Of a stretch of DNA of 64,000 nucleotides, positions 11,580-24,600 are shown piece by piece; the stretch's first letter is position 1; the number at the start of each line of letters is the position of its first letter. The position numbers and the translations under genes were made by a program. The notes under the pieces were generated by a model. The model had not been told where the DNA came from. It searched no databases and saw only the letters and a program-made list of their open reading frames with translations. The stretch is from Ziziphus jujuba (lineage: Eukaryota; Streptophyta; Magnoliopsida; Rosales; Rhamnaceae), in contig NC_083379.1 of NCBI RefSeq assembly GCF_031755915.1, positions 1,708,001 through 1,772,000 on the forward strand. The letters run 5' to 3'.

Positions 11580-12265
11580 GAGTCTTAGTGTGCTTTTGAT
11601 TATAAAATATTCTATTGGAAAATTTTTTTTTACATTATTATTTTATTTAAAGAGCAAATTTGATGCCTTTGTTCTTAATATTTTTTCTCATACATATTTT
11701 CGGTTCTTAGAAAAGTTGAAGTTCTTTCATATAACTTATTTGGATATCTTTTTTACAAGTTAGTTTATTTATCTTTAAGAAAAAGAGGTTTATATTTACT
11801 TTTATACTTTAAGATCTAAATTCTTTAATTCACTTGTTTTATTGTTATTCGAATTCTTAATTGTAAGCTCTAATTAATTATATATTAACATAAGTATCTA
11901 TCTATATATATATATGGTGAAAATTTAACATGTATATATATATATATATATGTGTGTGTAGTAATCATAAATGATAGATTTACAAACCCAAATTTAATAT
12001 ATACCTCAAACTTAATTTATGATGTGTAATTGAAAATAAAATTGTTTTTTCTTGTTGGATAAAAAGCATAACTTAAAAACCTACTCTGTCATTTTTTTCA
12101 TATTGTCTTCTACGTAAACAAAACTTCATAATATAATATGTTAAAAAACTTATAAACAAAAAATACAAACTTGATTAGAATATAAATCTTATACATATAT
12201 ATTTGTTGGCTAGAATATACATTGTTAAAGACACTTATATATTCATATTTGATAACATATCATAG
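11580..12265. other. AT-rich intergenic DNA
   Basis: No gene recognised. (TA)n runs lie near 11901-11915 and 11932-11951. The 106-residue open frame starting at 11443 is low-complexity and crosses the right arm of element 2, so it is not called. Confidence 0.5.
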
Positions 12266-12739
12266 AACATCTAGACTCAAGACTTTGGAGAGCCATAAGG
12301 AACATTTTTCGTACCAGGTACATATATTAAAAGAGAGTTATTTAATTTCAAACATCTTGATTTTTTTTATTATACTAAATTATTTTTCATAATTAGATGA
12401 AAATATTTTAATTCTTTATGTAATTCATTTATGTGATCAATAGATATCTTACTCAAATTTATATTTTTGTCTCCTTTCCAATTGTAAACATCTAGACTCA
12501 AGGCATTGGAGAGCTGTAAGGAATCATTTTCGTACCAGGTACATACATTAAAAATGAATGAATTAATTTCAAAGATCTTGATTTTTTTATTATACTAAAT
12601 TAATTTTCCTAGTTAGAAGAGAATATTTTAATTCCTTTTGTAATTCATTTATGTGATCAATAGATATCTTACTCAAATCTATAAATTTAATTAATAAAAT
12701 TTGTGGCATTTATATTTTTTTAACCCTTTTCAATTGTAG
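12266..12739. repeat. 221-bp tandem duplication
   Basis: Two copies begin with AACATCTAGACTCAAG at 12266 and 12487. Shared landmarks include TTTCGTACCAGGTACATA and ATGTGATCAATAGATATCTT. The second copy has about 30 extra bases near its 3' end. No coding sequence. Confidence 0.85.
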
Positions 12740-12994
12740 ATCTGCTCTTGTATGTATATACAAAAATTTAATTTTTTTCCCCATTTCATTCAAATTATAT
12801 ATCAAATCTCAAATTCAATGATGACCAAACTCTATACAAATATCGATACCCAATTCCAAGCAAATATTCAAATATATATATATATATATATACACATATA
12901 TATTCATATACAAATATTAAAATTGTTATTGTCGTTGTTACTGTTATTGTTACTCTTATGGTTTTGTTATGATTATTACTATTATTATAAGATA

Positions 12995-15321
12995 ATGGCT
13001 AGTGGAGGAAGTAAACGCGATCCTACATGGTGACATGGTTTTCCAATTGAAGGTAATAAAAAAAACGAAAAAATATGCAAATATTGTAATCGTGTGATGA
13101 ACAGTGGTGGAGTAAGACGATTAAAGTACCACCTTAGTGCTATTGATCCTTCACACAACGTACAACTTGTGGTCAAGTGCCTCTTGAAATTAAAAAATTT
13201 ATAACAGATTTGTTCAAAGGATTAAAAAATTTATAACAAATTTGTTGAAAGGAAAACAACAATGTAAGATTAAAAAAGCAAATAGAATGGGAGAGATTCA
13301 TGCAGATTTACGAGGATAATTGCATGCTGGAGCATATGATGTGGATGATGAGGATGATGATGACATAGCATATCCAGTTAGGATGGATCCATAGGAGAAA
13401 ATTGATTATCGAGAGGCAATTCGTGCTTCCAAACAATCAGAATAGGAAAGAAGTCATCTCCATAAAGTTCGATATCAAGCTGAAGGAGATGAATCTAGCA
13501 GTCATGCTAAACCTGCAGTACAACAAACACAGAGTCTTAACGAACCACAATTAAGATTTATTGCACCAAGCTTATACAAGTCCTCTCAAGCAAAGTAAAA
13601 AAATATTAAAAAAAAAAAATTTTGGAGGAAAAATAAAAGAAAGTATGGGAAGAATAATAAGCAAAATTTTTTATTTATGAAAATTTACCAGCAAATAAAG
13701 CATCATCCCATCATTTCAAAAATTTGGTAGTAGGATGCCATCAAGCTGTGCCAGATCATCACAAAATATTTGGACATGGAGTATGAGGAGATAAAAGACC
13801 ATGTATACAAAATGAAAGCCGTGTGGGAAACATATGGTTGTACAATCATGTGTGATGGATGGACGGGTCCTACCAGGATGTCTATTATTAATTTCATGGT
13901 TTACTCAAAAGGAACCATAGTTTTTCTAAAATTTATTGATGCTTCAAATCAGATAAAGGATCATAAATATATATATGAACAAGTGAAGAAAATAATTATG
14001 GAAGTTAGGAAGAAAAATGTGGTACAACTTGTAACAGATAATGGTTCTGCATTTGTTAAAGATGGGAAGAATTTAATGGGAGATTACAATTTGTACTGGA
14101 CTCCATATGCAACACATTGCATTGATCTCATGTTTGAAGATATTGGGAAGAATAAGAATGTGGCTAATGTAATCATGCCAGCTAGAGCAATCACAACTTA
14201 CATCTACAATCATAATTGGTTGCTAGCAAATATGCGTGAAACTTGCAAAGGTGACATCATTCATCCTGGACTTACATGATTTGCCACAAACTATTGTTCG
14301 TTCGATAGCTTAGTTAAAAAGAAAGCAGGACTTAAGCAACTATAAATATCTACTAATTGGACTAATCATAATTATAGTGCCTCAAAAAAAGGTCAAACAG
14401 TGGAAAATATAGTGCTTCATCATACTTTTTGGGATCAAGCACATAAGGTATGTCAATTATTTGAGCCTTGATATAAGTTTTTACGTATTGTTGACACCGA
14501 GGTTTATCCAACAATGGGAGCAGTGTATGAGTTGATGCAAATTGTTAAAGAGGAACTTGACAAAATGCATGGTGCAAAGTGGATATTAAATATTATCAAT
14601 AATAGGTAAGATAAAACCTTAAAGCATCCATTGCATGCAGTAGGTATAAGTTCATAGTCAATTTATATAAAATATGTTAGACTTTTATTTTTTTTGTTAA
14701 GGTAAAATAAGTTATATCTTTCATTATTTATCTCTAATTAAACAAATATATATATATATATATACATATATATGTTTTCCTTTTATATAGCTTATTATTT
14801 GAATCCTCAATATCAATATAGTTCTAGGGTTGGAGAAGATTCTAATCTTATAAAGGCTGTACACGATATCTATGCTACAATGGATCCTAAATCAACCACA
14901 ATTGGTCAGTTTGGAAAGGAGGTATAATGATGATAGTTTATTAACAGAATATATTTTAAGGGTTTATAACTTTATTTTATTTTATTTTACAACTTATATA
15001 CTTCAAGGATGCAAGGAAAGGATTTGCAAGACCAACAGCAATTGCTTCTAGAAAAGAGATATCTCTTGGTAAGTTTAAATATTGTAGTATGTGAATATCG
15101 ATTGATATAATAATACAAACATGTAATTGTATAATAATTATTTTGTAACAGTTGAATGGTGGGTCATGTATGGTGATAGTGCACCTACAGTAAGAAAATT
15201 AGCATTGAAAGTTTTGTCACAAACAGCATCATCCTCTGCCTGTGAAAGAAATTGGAGCACTTTTGCATTAATACATACAAAACAAAGAAATAGACTAGCA
15301 TATAGTATGATACCAACCTAG
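12995..15321 (+). pseudogene. Degenerate hAT-family transposase gene
   Basis: Parts of a plant hAT transposase in order. A BED-type zinc finger lies at ~13030-13150 (CKYCNRVMNSGG, RLKYHLS, a following His). A long open piece at 13770-14276 has DUF659-like features (CDGWTGPTRMSIINFMVYS, VVQLVTDNGSAFVK, YWTPYATHCIDLM). The C-terminal dimerisation domain is at ~15148-15318 (WWVMYGDSAPTVRKLALKVL, SSACERNWSTF, HTKQRNRL). Short introns with GT...AG ends seem to separate the last exons (~14607-14790, ~14921-15005, ~15070-15150). In-frame stops include TGA at 13031-13033 and TGA at 14277-14279. Both stand where Arg is expected and fit C-to-T change of CGA. The gene cannot make a full transposase; terminal inverted repeats were not identified. 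Confidence 0.85.
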
Positions 15322-16104
15322 GACGATCTGCTCCTAAATTTGTATTATATTAGTCCGGATCCAATTATGTTCAAATTCTAATGGTCACCTCAACCCCTAA
15401 CCAACCTGTGATTAGAAACCTTGATATATCGAAGATGCCATAATAGGTGATGGAAGTCTAATTGATAAGTCAAACTAAAATACTCACTCTCTAATGGTGT
15501 TTTAGGTGTTCAAAGAGAACAAAACAAATAATTTTCTGTATAAAATTCAAACTTCCTTCTTATTGAAAAATAAGTCCTTAAATAGGCTACAAAGTCATAA
15601 AATAAAACCCTAATTAACTAGGTAAAACAAGCCACCAAAAGAAAAGGAAACAAGTTGGCTAAATTTTACACTAATTTCCTAAACTAATTTGATTAATTAG
15701 TTCCTTTATTTTGAATAAGGGATTAATTAATTTACAATAAAAAATAATAAAATAATAACTTTTCTAAGTTGATTTGTTTAGCCAATAAAAAAAAAAAAAA
15801 AAAAAGTCAAACGCAAATTAGGTAACGAGTTGACTAGTTTGACAACTAAACTGACTTATGTCTGATGTCCGAGCTAACTCATGTCTGCTCAATGTCCGAG
15901 CTAACTTATGTCTGATGTCCGAGCTAACTTATGTCTGCCTGATATCTGAACTAAGTTATGTCTGATGTCTGAAGTCCGATGTCAAATGTCTGATGTATGG
16001 GTGTCCGAGCTACCAGGGTCCATATCAACCTCCACCACTGGGATGCTTAAAATGGGTCTTGTATCTTTAGGTATGGACAAACCCTTTTAAGAATAAATTA
16101 CTCC
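15322..16104. other. AT-rich DNA with a short degenerate minisatellite
   Basis: No gene. At ~15850-16015 a 24-37 bp motif containing GATGTCCGAGCTAACTTATG recurs about six times with variation. A poly-A run lies at 15787-15805. The block adjoins the 3' end of the gypsy pol that reads toward it and may be part of that element's 3' end, but no LTR border is visible. Confidence 0.5.
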
Positions 16105-19100
16105 CTAGATAAAGGCAGTAAGGCTATCCTTAAACCTCATAGCTTGAGCCCTAGTGATTGGCACAGTCTTCATCCGTATCGGATCAGTACCCAAATGGGT
16201 TGTCGGTTGTGCGAGATCGAACGGATTCACATTATTTCCCTCCTCTTGAAAATGATTTGCCCTCGAATCAAAGTCATTACTTGTAGTAAAAGGAGACAAA
16301 TCAGCAACAATGAATGTAACACTAACATTATACCCACCCAGCAAATCAAGTTTGTAAGTATTGTCATTTATCCATCTAAAACTTGAAAAGGTCCATCTCC
16401 TTTCGGCATCAATTTTGATTTCCGTTGTTCGGAAAACCTTTCATTTCTTAGGTGCAACCAAACCCAATCTCCAGGTTCAAACACAACTTGTTTTCAGCCT
16501 TGATTAGCATTCCTTATATATTGCTCGGTCCTCCTCTCAATATTTGCCTTAGTCTTTTCATGAATCTGCTGCACAAAATTAGCTTTTTGTTTCCCATCTA
16601 GATTAGCACTTTCACTTAAAGGTAAATGTGTTAGATCTAATGGAGTCAAAGGATTAAAACCATAAACAATTTCAAAAGGAGTAAATTTAGTTGCTGAATA
16701 CAAAGACCTATTATAAGCAAATTCAACATGTGGCAAACAATCCTCCTAAGTTCTCAAGTTTTGACTAATTAATGCTCTCAACAATGCAGATAAAGTTCTA
16801 TTCACTACTTCGGTTTGTCCATTAGTTTATGGATGACAAGTAGTTGAAAATAAAAGCTTAGTTCCTAACTTATCCCACAAAGTTTTTCAAAAAAGAACTT
16901 AAAAACTTGGCATCTTTATCCGAAACAATAGTCCTAGGCATTCCATGTAACCTCACGATTTCTTTGAAAAATAAATTAGTAACATTAGATGCATCATCAG
17001 TTTTATTACATGCAATAAAATGTGCCATATTAGAAAATCTATCCACAACAATAAAAATTAAATCCTTATCTCTCCTTGACCTAGGCAAACCAAGAATAAA
17101 ATCCATAAACAAATCTACCCAAGGATGTGAAGGAATCGGCAAAGGGTGGTACAATCTTTGCGGCTTCAATGTGGACTTGGTCTTTCGGCATTTCAAGCAC
17201 CTTTCATAAATTCTCTCAACATCTCTTTTCATGTTAGGCCAATAAAAATGTTCTTGTAGTAAGGATAAAGTTTAAAAACACCAAATGTCCCATTAAACCA
17301 CCCCCATGTCCTTCCCGAACTAGTAACTCCCTAATACTATAATTAGGCACACAAAGTTTGTTTTCCTTAAACAAATACCCCTCAAATATGTAAAATTTAT
17401 TAAATCCATGCTTCAAACAGATTCAAAATATTTCTCCAAAGTCACTTTCATGCTCATAAAGTTCCTTTAATTGTTCAAAACGAAGCAATTTAGCATCTAA
17501 GGTAGAAAAGAGAACATACCCTCGGGATAATGCATCGGCAACCACATTTTACTTATCTTTTTTGTAGCGGATCACATATGGAAATGTCTCAATAAAGTCA
17601 ATCCACTTGGCATGTCTTCAGTTGAGCTTTTCTTGTCCTTTAATGTGCTTCAAAGATTCATGATCCGTATGAATCATAAATTCTTTTGGCATGAGGTAGT
17701 GCTGCCACATTTCTAAAACCCTCACCAAAGCATACATCTCCTTGTCATATGTCGTGTAGGTTAGTGGAGCTACATTTAATTTCTCACTAAAGTAGCCTAT
17801 GGGCCTTCCTTCTTGCATTAATACAACTCCAATACCTACACCCGAAGCATCACATTCAATTTTAAAAGTCTTAGAAAAATATGGCAAAACTAATAAAGGT
17901 GCGTTACATAATTTTTCTTTCAACAAATTAAAAGATTTTTCTTGTACTTTCCCCTATTTAAAGCCAACATTCTTCTTTACAACTTCATTCAAAGGTGCTG
18001 TGATGGTGCTAAAGTCCTTGACAAAACTTCGATAAAAACTTATCAAACCATGAAAGCTCCTCACTTGAGTGATAGATGTTGGTGTCGGCCATTCCTTGAT
18101 TGCTTGGACTTTATATTGGTCGACTTTGATTCCTGCAACACTTACTACAAATCCTAGGAAAAAAGGCTCATCTTTGCAAAAATCACACTTTTTTCATGTT
18201 AGCAAACAACTTTTCTTTACTAAGAATATTTAAAACTTGCCTAAAATGGTCTACATGTTCATCCAAGTTTCGGATATACACTAAAATATCATCAAAATAT
18301 ACAATCACAAATTTACCAATAAATGGACGCATAACATGATTCATAAGCCTCATGAAAGTACTAGGTGCATTAGTTAAATTAAAAGGGATGACTAACCATT
18401 CATATAGCCCATATTTAATCTTAAATGCAGTCTTCCATTCATCACCTTCTTTCATCCTAATCTGATAGTATCCACTCCTAAGATCAATTTTAGTAAACAT
18501 GCAAGTACCATGCAATTCATCAAGCATATCATCTAATCGAGGAATTGGATATCTATATTCAAGTAACTAACTTACCTGTTTTTGTAGCTCCTTTTTTTTT
18601 TTCGGGTTGCTTCTATGTGTAGGTTTATTTGGTATGGCAGCCCCTGGAACAAAGTCAATTTGATGTTCAATCCCTCTAATTGATGGTAATCCCTTTGGAA
18701 TTTCATCCTGAAAGACATCTTCAAAATCTTACAAAAGAGAAAGAATTGAACTTGGCAATTCAAGTTCTTCAAAGTTAGCTTGATCATTAAAATAATTATC
18801 TTTATAAATCATAACCAGCAATGGTTTCTTACTCAAGATAGCTTTATTTACATCTCCAAAACTCAAGTAAAAATTTTTATTCTTTCTTTCTTTCCTTTCT
18901 TTCCCTCTTTCTCTCTCGGCCACAACACACTTTTCCTCACTCATGGGTTTCTTACTATAGCTCTCAGGTTTCTCATTTTTTTTCACTCCAATTTTGACCT
19001 TCTCTTGATTTTTCCACTCAAGTTGGGTTTTAGAACACTTATCTGGTTGGTCTTGCACGGCTTGGACTCCTTGGATGGGTATTGCTTTCATGGGGGCCAT

Positions 19101-19130
19101 ATTAGTCCTTTCCTTGAGTTGTCCGGCCAT
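16105..19130 (-). pseudogene. Broken Ty3/gypsy gag-pol relic
   Basis: Read from right to left: the gag-protease linker region at 19130-18729 (FYLSFGDVNKAILSKKPLLV), a short piece at 18787-18572, reverse transcriptase at 18527-18183 ([13 protein letters not shown] and the catalytic motif YFDD at residues 77-80 of that piece), RNase H at 17926-17618 ([33 protein letters not shown]), a zinc-region piece at 17416-17234, integrase core at 17232-16870 ([35 protein letters not shown]), integrase C-terminal part at 16736-16494 ([20 protein letters not shown]) and a tail at 16344-16105 (GGYNVSVTFIVADLSPF, PITRAQAMRFK). Frameshifts and stops separate the pieces. The clade differs from the Tekay-like elements elsewhere in the window. 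Full gag and LTRs are not seen. Confidence 0.88.
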
Positions 19131-20786
19131 CCTCCTTTACTGTATTTGAATTTGATCTTTGTACACCTCTTTAGGAGTAAATGCCTCTAGCTTGACCTTT
19201 TTACCTTTAAAAATGAAAAATATTTTAGAAAATGCTTGATGTATATGGACAAGGGAAACGAGCAAGGAAGAGATTCCAAGTAGAGAAAAAAATAATTTCT
19301 TTTTTAAAATTTTGTTAAAACTATATTATGTATCAATTCTCTGTTTTTTTTTTTTTTAAACGTTGTGTGTGTGTGTGTTTTAACTATAAATTCCTTATTA
19401 GATAATTATTATATATGTTATATTATTTTTTCTATATATATATATATATATTTTTTTTCTTAGAATGAGATAATATATGTGAAAAGGAGTTTTTTTTTTA
19501 CTTTTTTTAATTAATTTGTTTAGGAAGATATTTTGTTTTTGATTTGATTATAAAATAAAATAAAAATATATATGTATATATAGTATTTTTTCTATAAAAC
19601 ATTTTATTTATTTCATAACTATAAATGAAGACGCATTTTTTAAAACAAATATTGTAAAGCAAATTTAATATCTTTGAATACATAAATATATAAATAAAAA
19701 AATATAATATGTGATAAACTATTGGTTTTATATTAGGCCATATAAATCTTACTACAATGGCCATATAATATTTATGGCCAACATAATATTATATAAAAGT
19801 TAGAATCCGGCCATATAGTTAGGCCATATATATATATATATATATATATATGTGGCCTAATATATATTGTAGTAAGTTTTTTTTTTTTTTAAGGCCATAA
19901 AGTAATTACATTTGTGAAATAATAAGATTATGTTTCAAAAGATAAAATTCCATAAAAGATAAAATTGCTTTGTGAAATAATATATTAGAGAATCACAACT
20001 TTTTTTATTATTTTTTAAAATATATTTTAATTTGGCCTACAAATGTTTACCTAAATAGAGAAATGAAAAAGAAAATAAAAAAAAAAAAACTGATTCTATA
20101 TAATTATATACTAAATTTAGTCCTCCAGATCTATGTTTTTTTTTTTTTTTTTTTTTTTCATTGGAACATATTGATGATCTCTTGTAACCGATACCAATTT
20201 TGGGGAAAATATTGATGATCTCTTTATTTATATCCTTTGGCATTATTATATAAAGCCTTCAAGTGATTTAAAATTCCAACAATTGGTTCCCACCGTATCG
20301 TTGACATAACCATGAACATAAACGATGTAATTTCATTAATTGAAACAATTTGAACACAGTTATAGGAGAAGTCTTTTTTTTTTTTTTTCCCAAAAAAAAA
20401 AGTTATATATTAAACCCGTTAAATTTTGAATTTCACTACTTCATTATAATACAACCTTTTCTTTTTTCTTTTAATAACTAATAAAATTATTTTTAAATTC
20501 AATTCAATTCACCCCTATATATAACATCACAAATAATTGAGTTTCGATTTCAAATCGTTTGCATTCTTTCTTGTTGACTTTTAATAACATAGTTTTATAA
20601 TTGATTTTGTAATTATAATAAAAATCTATAAAAATTTAAAAGAAAAATCAGATGAATCTAGACAATGCGGAATCTAAGGCATACACAACAATTGAAGGAT
20701 GATGAAATTGTGAAATCCTTATTTGGTACGGTTTTGATGGGCCACAAATTTTAAATGTGACATATAAGGTAATGCTATCAGAACAA
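19131..20786. other. AT-rich intergenic DNA with homopolymer runs
   Basis: No gene recognised. The stretch holds poly-T runs (for example 20137-20158), TA microsatellites (19434-19450, 19829-19851) and several copies of GGCCATATA around 19735-19860. TTACTACAA at ~19749 and its complement TTGTAGTAA at ~19868 make a small inverted pair. Confidence 0.5.
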
Positions 20787-21218
20787 ACCCAAGGCTAGTA
20801 TTGAAAAAATGGTAACAAAATGAATTAGCCTTGAAATCAGTAAAATGGTTAAAGAATTAAAAGATATAAATAGCAAACACAGGTTATAGGAGGCAATTTT
20901 CATCCATAGATTACATATATTATGCTACATCACCGGCTCTAAACCAATTTCTCCTTTTTATTCCATTTCCTTGCCAAAAGTTTCCCTTTACATTTTATTA
21001 ACCCAAGGCTAGTATTGAAAAAATGGTAACATAATGAATTAGCCTTAAAATCAGTAAAATGGTCAAAGAATTAAAAGATATAAATAGCAAACACAGGTTA
21101 TAGTAGGCAATTTGCATCGATAGATTGCATATATTATGCTACATCACCACCGGCTCCAAAACCAATTTCTCCTTTTTATTCCATTTCCTCGCCAAAAGTT
21201 TCCCTTTACATTTTATTA
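20787..21218. repeat. 214-bp tandem duplication upstream of the RING gene
   Basis: Two near-identical copies start with ACCCAAGGCTAGTATTG at 20787 and 21001 and end in TTTACATTTTATTA. They lie 414-845 bases upstream of the RING start codon, so promoter or 5'-UTR sequence is probably doubled. Confidence 0.85.
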
Positions 21219-21631
21219 TCAAATAAATGCCTAATTATAAATAAACACTCTTTTATAGTCTCACTCTTGCTTTCTGTCGCTGAAAAGCTGAAAAAACGCA
21301 TAAATCTTTCATTAGTTTCACCACTTTGGTCCATAAACATTTTCTGTTAGATTACTTAACAATATGAAAACTTTGTTTATTTTTCAATGTTTTTTGGTTT
21401 GTGTTTCTCTGTAGTCTTGCCCCTAGCAGCTGTACAAGGAGGCTATATCGCAAAATTGCAAACGGGCAATTGGATACGTCTCTCCCATTTCACAAGGTCT
21501 AAAAATAGCTTTCCTTTCTCTTTCTTTGCCTGTTTTTCAATGCATTTTTTTTTGCTGACATATTAAATATAAAAATACAAAAACAAACATGTAAATTTTT
21601 TGTTAGCATTGATTAGGGAAAAAAAAAAAAA

Positions 21632-24600
21632 ATGGCTTCCTCTCAGGTTGAAATGGCTTCGTGTGCACCATTTGGTTGTGTTTTGAGGGATCACAACCGG
21701 CGAGATCGATGCAGAGCAGAGAGTAATGCCAGAGCCACGCAAACAGCATTGCAAAAGAACTTGAAGAACTTGGTCAGAAACCACCTCCAGACTTGCGTTT
21801 CAATCCCTCCTGAAACCTCACAGAACCAACAACAAATCAACGATCCAGATTCTTCATGGATTGGCAACAATGAAGAGGAAATACAAAATCCCAACAAGTG
21901 TTTGGATAATAATGGTAACAGGATTCTTCAACGGATTCTCGGAAGGTCGGGTGCAAGAGATGCTAAAGAAATGGTGCCGACCATTGAAGCACCACAAACA
22001 AACGACGTCGACACCTTGGGGTTGGCAAATTCGGCAACTTCATCACCAGGGCCATCAACTTCTAGGAGAGAAGATAACAATGTTCTGGTTAGATCAGATA
22101 GTCTCGGTGAAATCTCAAGCCTTAGGGCTTCTTCTCTTGTACAAATATGGGAGAGAAGGCTAAGCAAGTCTCATAGTATGAACTCCAATGCAAGCAGGTG
22201 TGATTCTGGCACTAGTTGTAATGAGATTGCATCCTCTGCAGCTTCATCTGTTGATGAAAGATTCGATGTTTGCCCCGCGACTGAGGATTCTTTTTCGGCT
22301 TGGAATGGCGAAAGGAATGCCCAAAGCGATCAAACATGTTGTTCTTCGTCTCAAGAACAAAGTCTGGATTCAGGAGAAAGTGAAAGGGTAAGAGTTGCAG
22401 ATATTATTAGGAGATTCACAGCTGCTAATCAGGTACAGAGTTCATTATCTTCTTTGAGTGATGATAATTATGACAATGAGCATTACTCTAGCACCAATGC
22501 ATCACCGTCTGGTGAGCACGAACGTTCCTCTACTCCGGATCAATTAGAGCACAGAGGCTGTTCTCCTGTTAGATATTCACCTCGGATCAGAGGGAGACAG
22601 GCTTTTAATGATTTGCCTATGCAAATAGAGCGTGACAGGCATGGAGAGCTTGAAAAATTGGTCGATCGCAGACTGGTTTCGAGATTCCCACAAAAAGATC
22701 AAATTCAGGTAATGCAGTCTCCTTTGTACCAACACTTTTAAGGGAACAACAACAACTCAAGTGGCAATGATTGTCCTGACTTTCATATCCAATAACATTC
22801 CATTTATTGATTGCTATTGAATTTAGTACTATTTCTAAGAACATAACATGCTCTGTTTTTGCTTATTTGTGTGCAGTCTTTATTGCGGCATAGATTGGAA
22901 CAGAGCGGTATTGCAATTCACCCACAATCAAGATCATCTCAATTCAATAAACAACCACAAAGTTCTACCATCATGCATTTGAGGTAAATCCTTTTTTCAC
23001 TAAAATCTTGTATTTTGAGAATGTGCATTTCATTAAAGGTTTGAATCCATTATTCGTAACAAACATGTGTGTGTATTTGTATCATATGCATTATTTTTGT
23101 ACCGCTACTAACATAAATTATCCCTCCATCAAATCCAGAGAGCAATTCGATAATGGTTTCGATCAGCACAGTGCAAAAGCTCACAGTGATAATCAGGCTG
23201 ATTCAAGAAGGCCTCGAAGGGAGATAGCAAACGACACCATAGATTCGGACAATTCTTCCATCCCCATTACACCTAATGAAGGTGCACACAATCATGAAGC
23301 TAATTGCACTGAGCAGCAAAGTCCAGTGCTTGAACAAAATTCATTGTCATATGCAAGTGAAGATCTTCAAGAAAATTTGAATCCAAGTTCTGATGTTACA
23401 TGGCAAGGAACAATTTCAGAGACCGGAAACCTTGAGTCGCAAAAAACAACAGATTCAACCACGTTGTTTGATGGTTGGTATACAAATGATGCAGCAGAAG
23501 AAGTCTGCAATTCAGAGAATGAGATGTGTCGGTTACGCGAAAGGTAAAACTTCCTCCACCCTTTTCCCATTCCCTTATTTTAAACTTGAAAATAGGTCTA
23601 AGTATAGTGAATTCAAAAATAGGTACATGGGTGGATTCACATATGAACACTGATCATCTAATCTACAATTTCATGACTCATAATTATAAAAATATTTATA
23701 GAATATGTGTTTTTATACATTCCATCACTGAGATGAGTTTGTGATCTACGTATGCATCCATTGCAGAAGAACAGTATCAAATATTCTTTGCAGTTCCTTT
23801 AGAGACAGAATCGACAGATTAATGGTGACTCACTTAGAAAGACAAGTACGTCAAGAAAATGAAGAAGAAGATGAGGAACAAAACCATGAACAATTGATGA
23901 CTTTCCTGCAAAGGCGCGTGCATCTAGCAGAAACTCAACAACAACATCAACAAGAATTGGAGGAGGAGGAGGAACAAGAACAACAGCAACAACAACATCT
24001 ACAAGAGGACGAGGAGGAGGAGAATGATGAGGAAGAGGAAGAGGAAGAAGAACAAGAACAGGAAGGAGAAATCGTAATTAGTGGTAAATATCAAAAGGGC
24101 AGTGATTATATTAACCAATCCACTTCTTCACTGCAAATCCCTCCATCATCTCTACTTGGTTCATGGGGATACCAGGACAATGAAGTGGGTGATGAGTCTG
24201 ATCTGGCTACATCCACATCTCCAACTCCATCTCCACACCAACATTTACCTTCTCAAACTTACTATCATGGTACTACGCAATGCTCTCCGGCCAGAATTAC
24301 TTCTTCAATTGTAAGTACTTTTTAATTTTTCTTTTTAAATCTGCTTCAGTTGCTTTCTGTCTATGATTCTCAATTTTATGTTGAAATTAACAAAATTCTA
24401 TTGGATTTTTGTTAACTGGATATAGGAACTGGAAGCGATATACGATTTGAGAAGGCATATGGAGCAACTGTCTCATGAAATGTCTGAGCTGAGAAAATCA
24501 ATGAAGGTTTGCATGGACATGCAGATGACCATGCAACAATCCATTAAACAGGAAGTTAATTCAGGTTTGTACATTTAGTTCTATTAATTTCTTCTAATTA

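Noticed and set aside
11443..11763. 106-codon frame as a gene
   Set aside because: Low-complexity AT-rich sequence that begins inside the right arm of an inverted-repeat element.
23741..24325. 194-codon Glu/Gln-rich frame (and its twin at 25802) as separate genes
   Set aside because: They start in intron sequence and fit exactly as exon 4 and exon 8 of the RING gene with GT-AG borders and matching phases.
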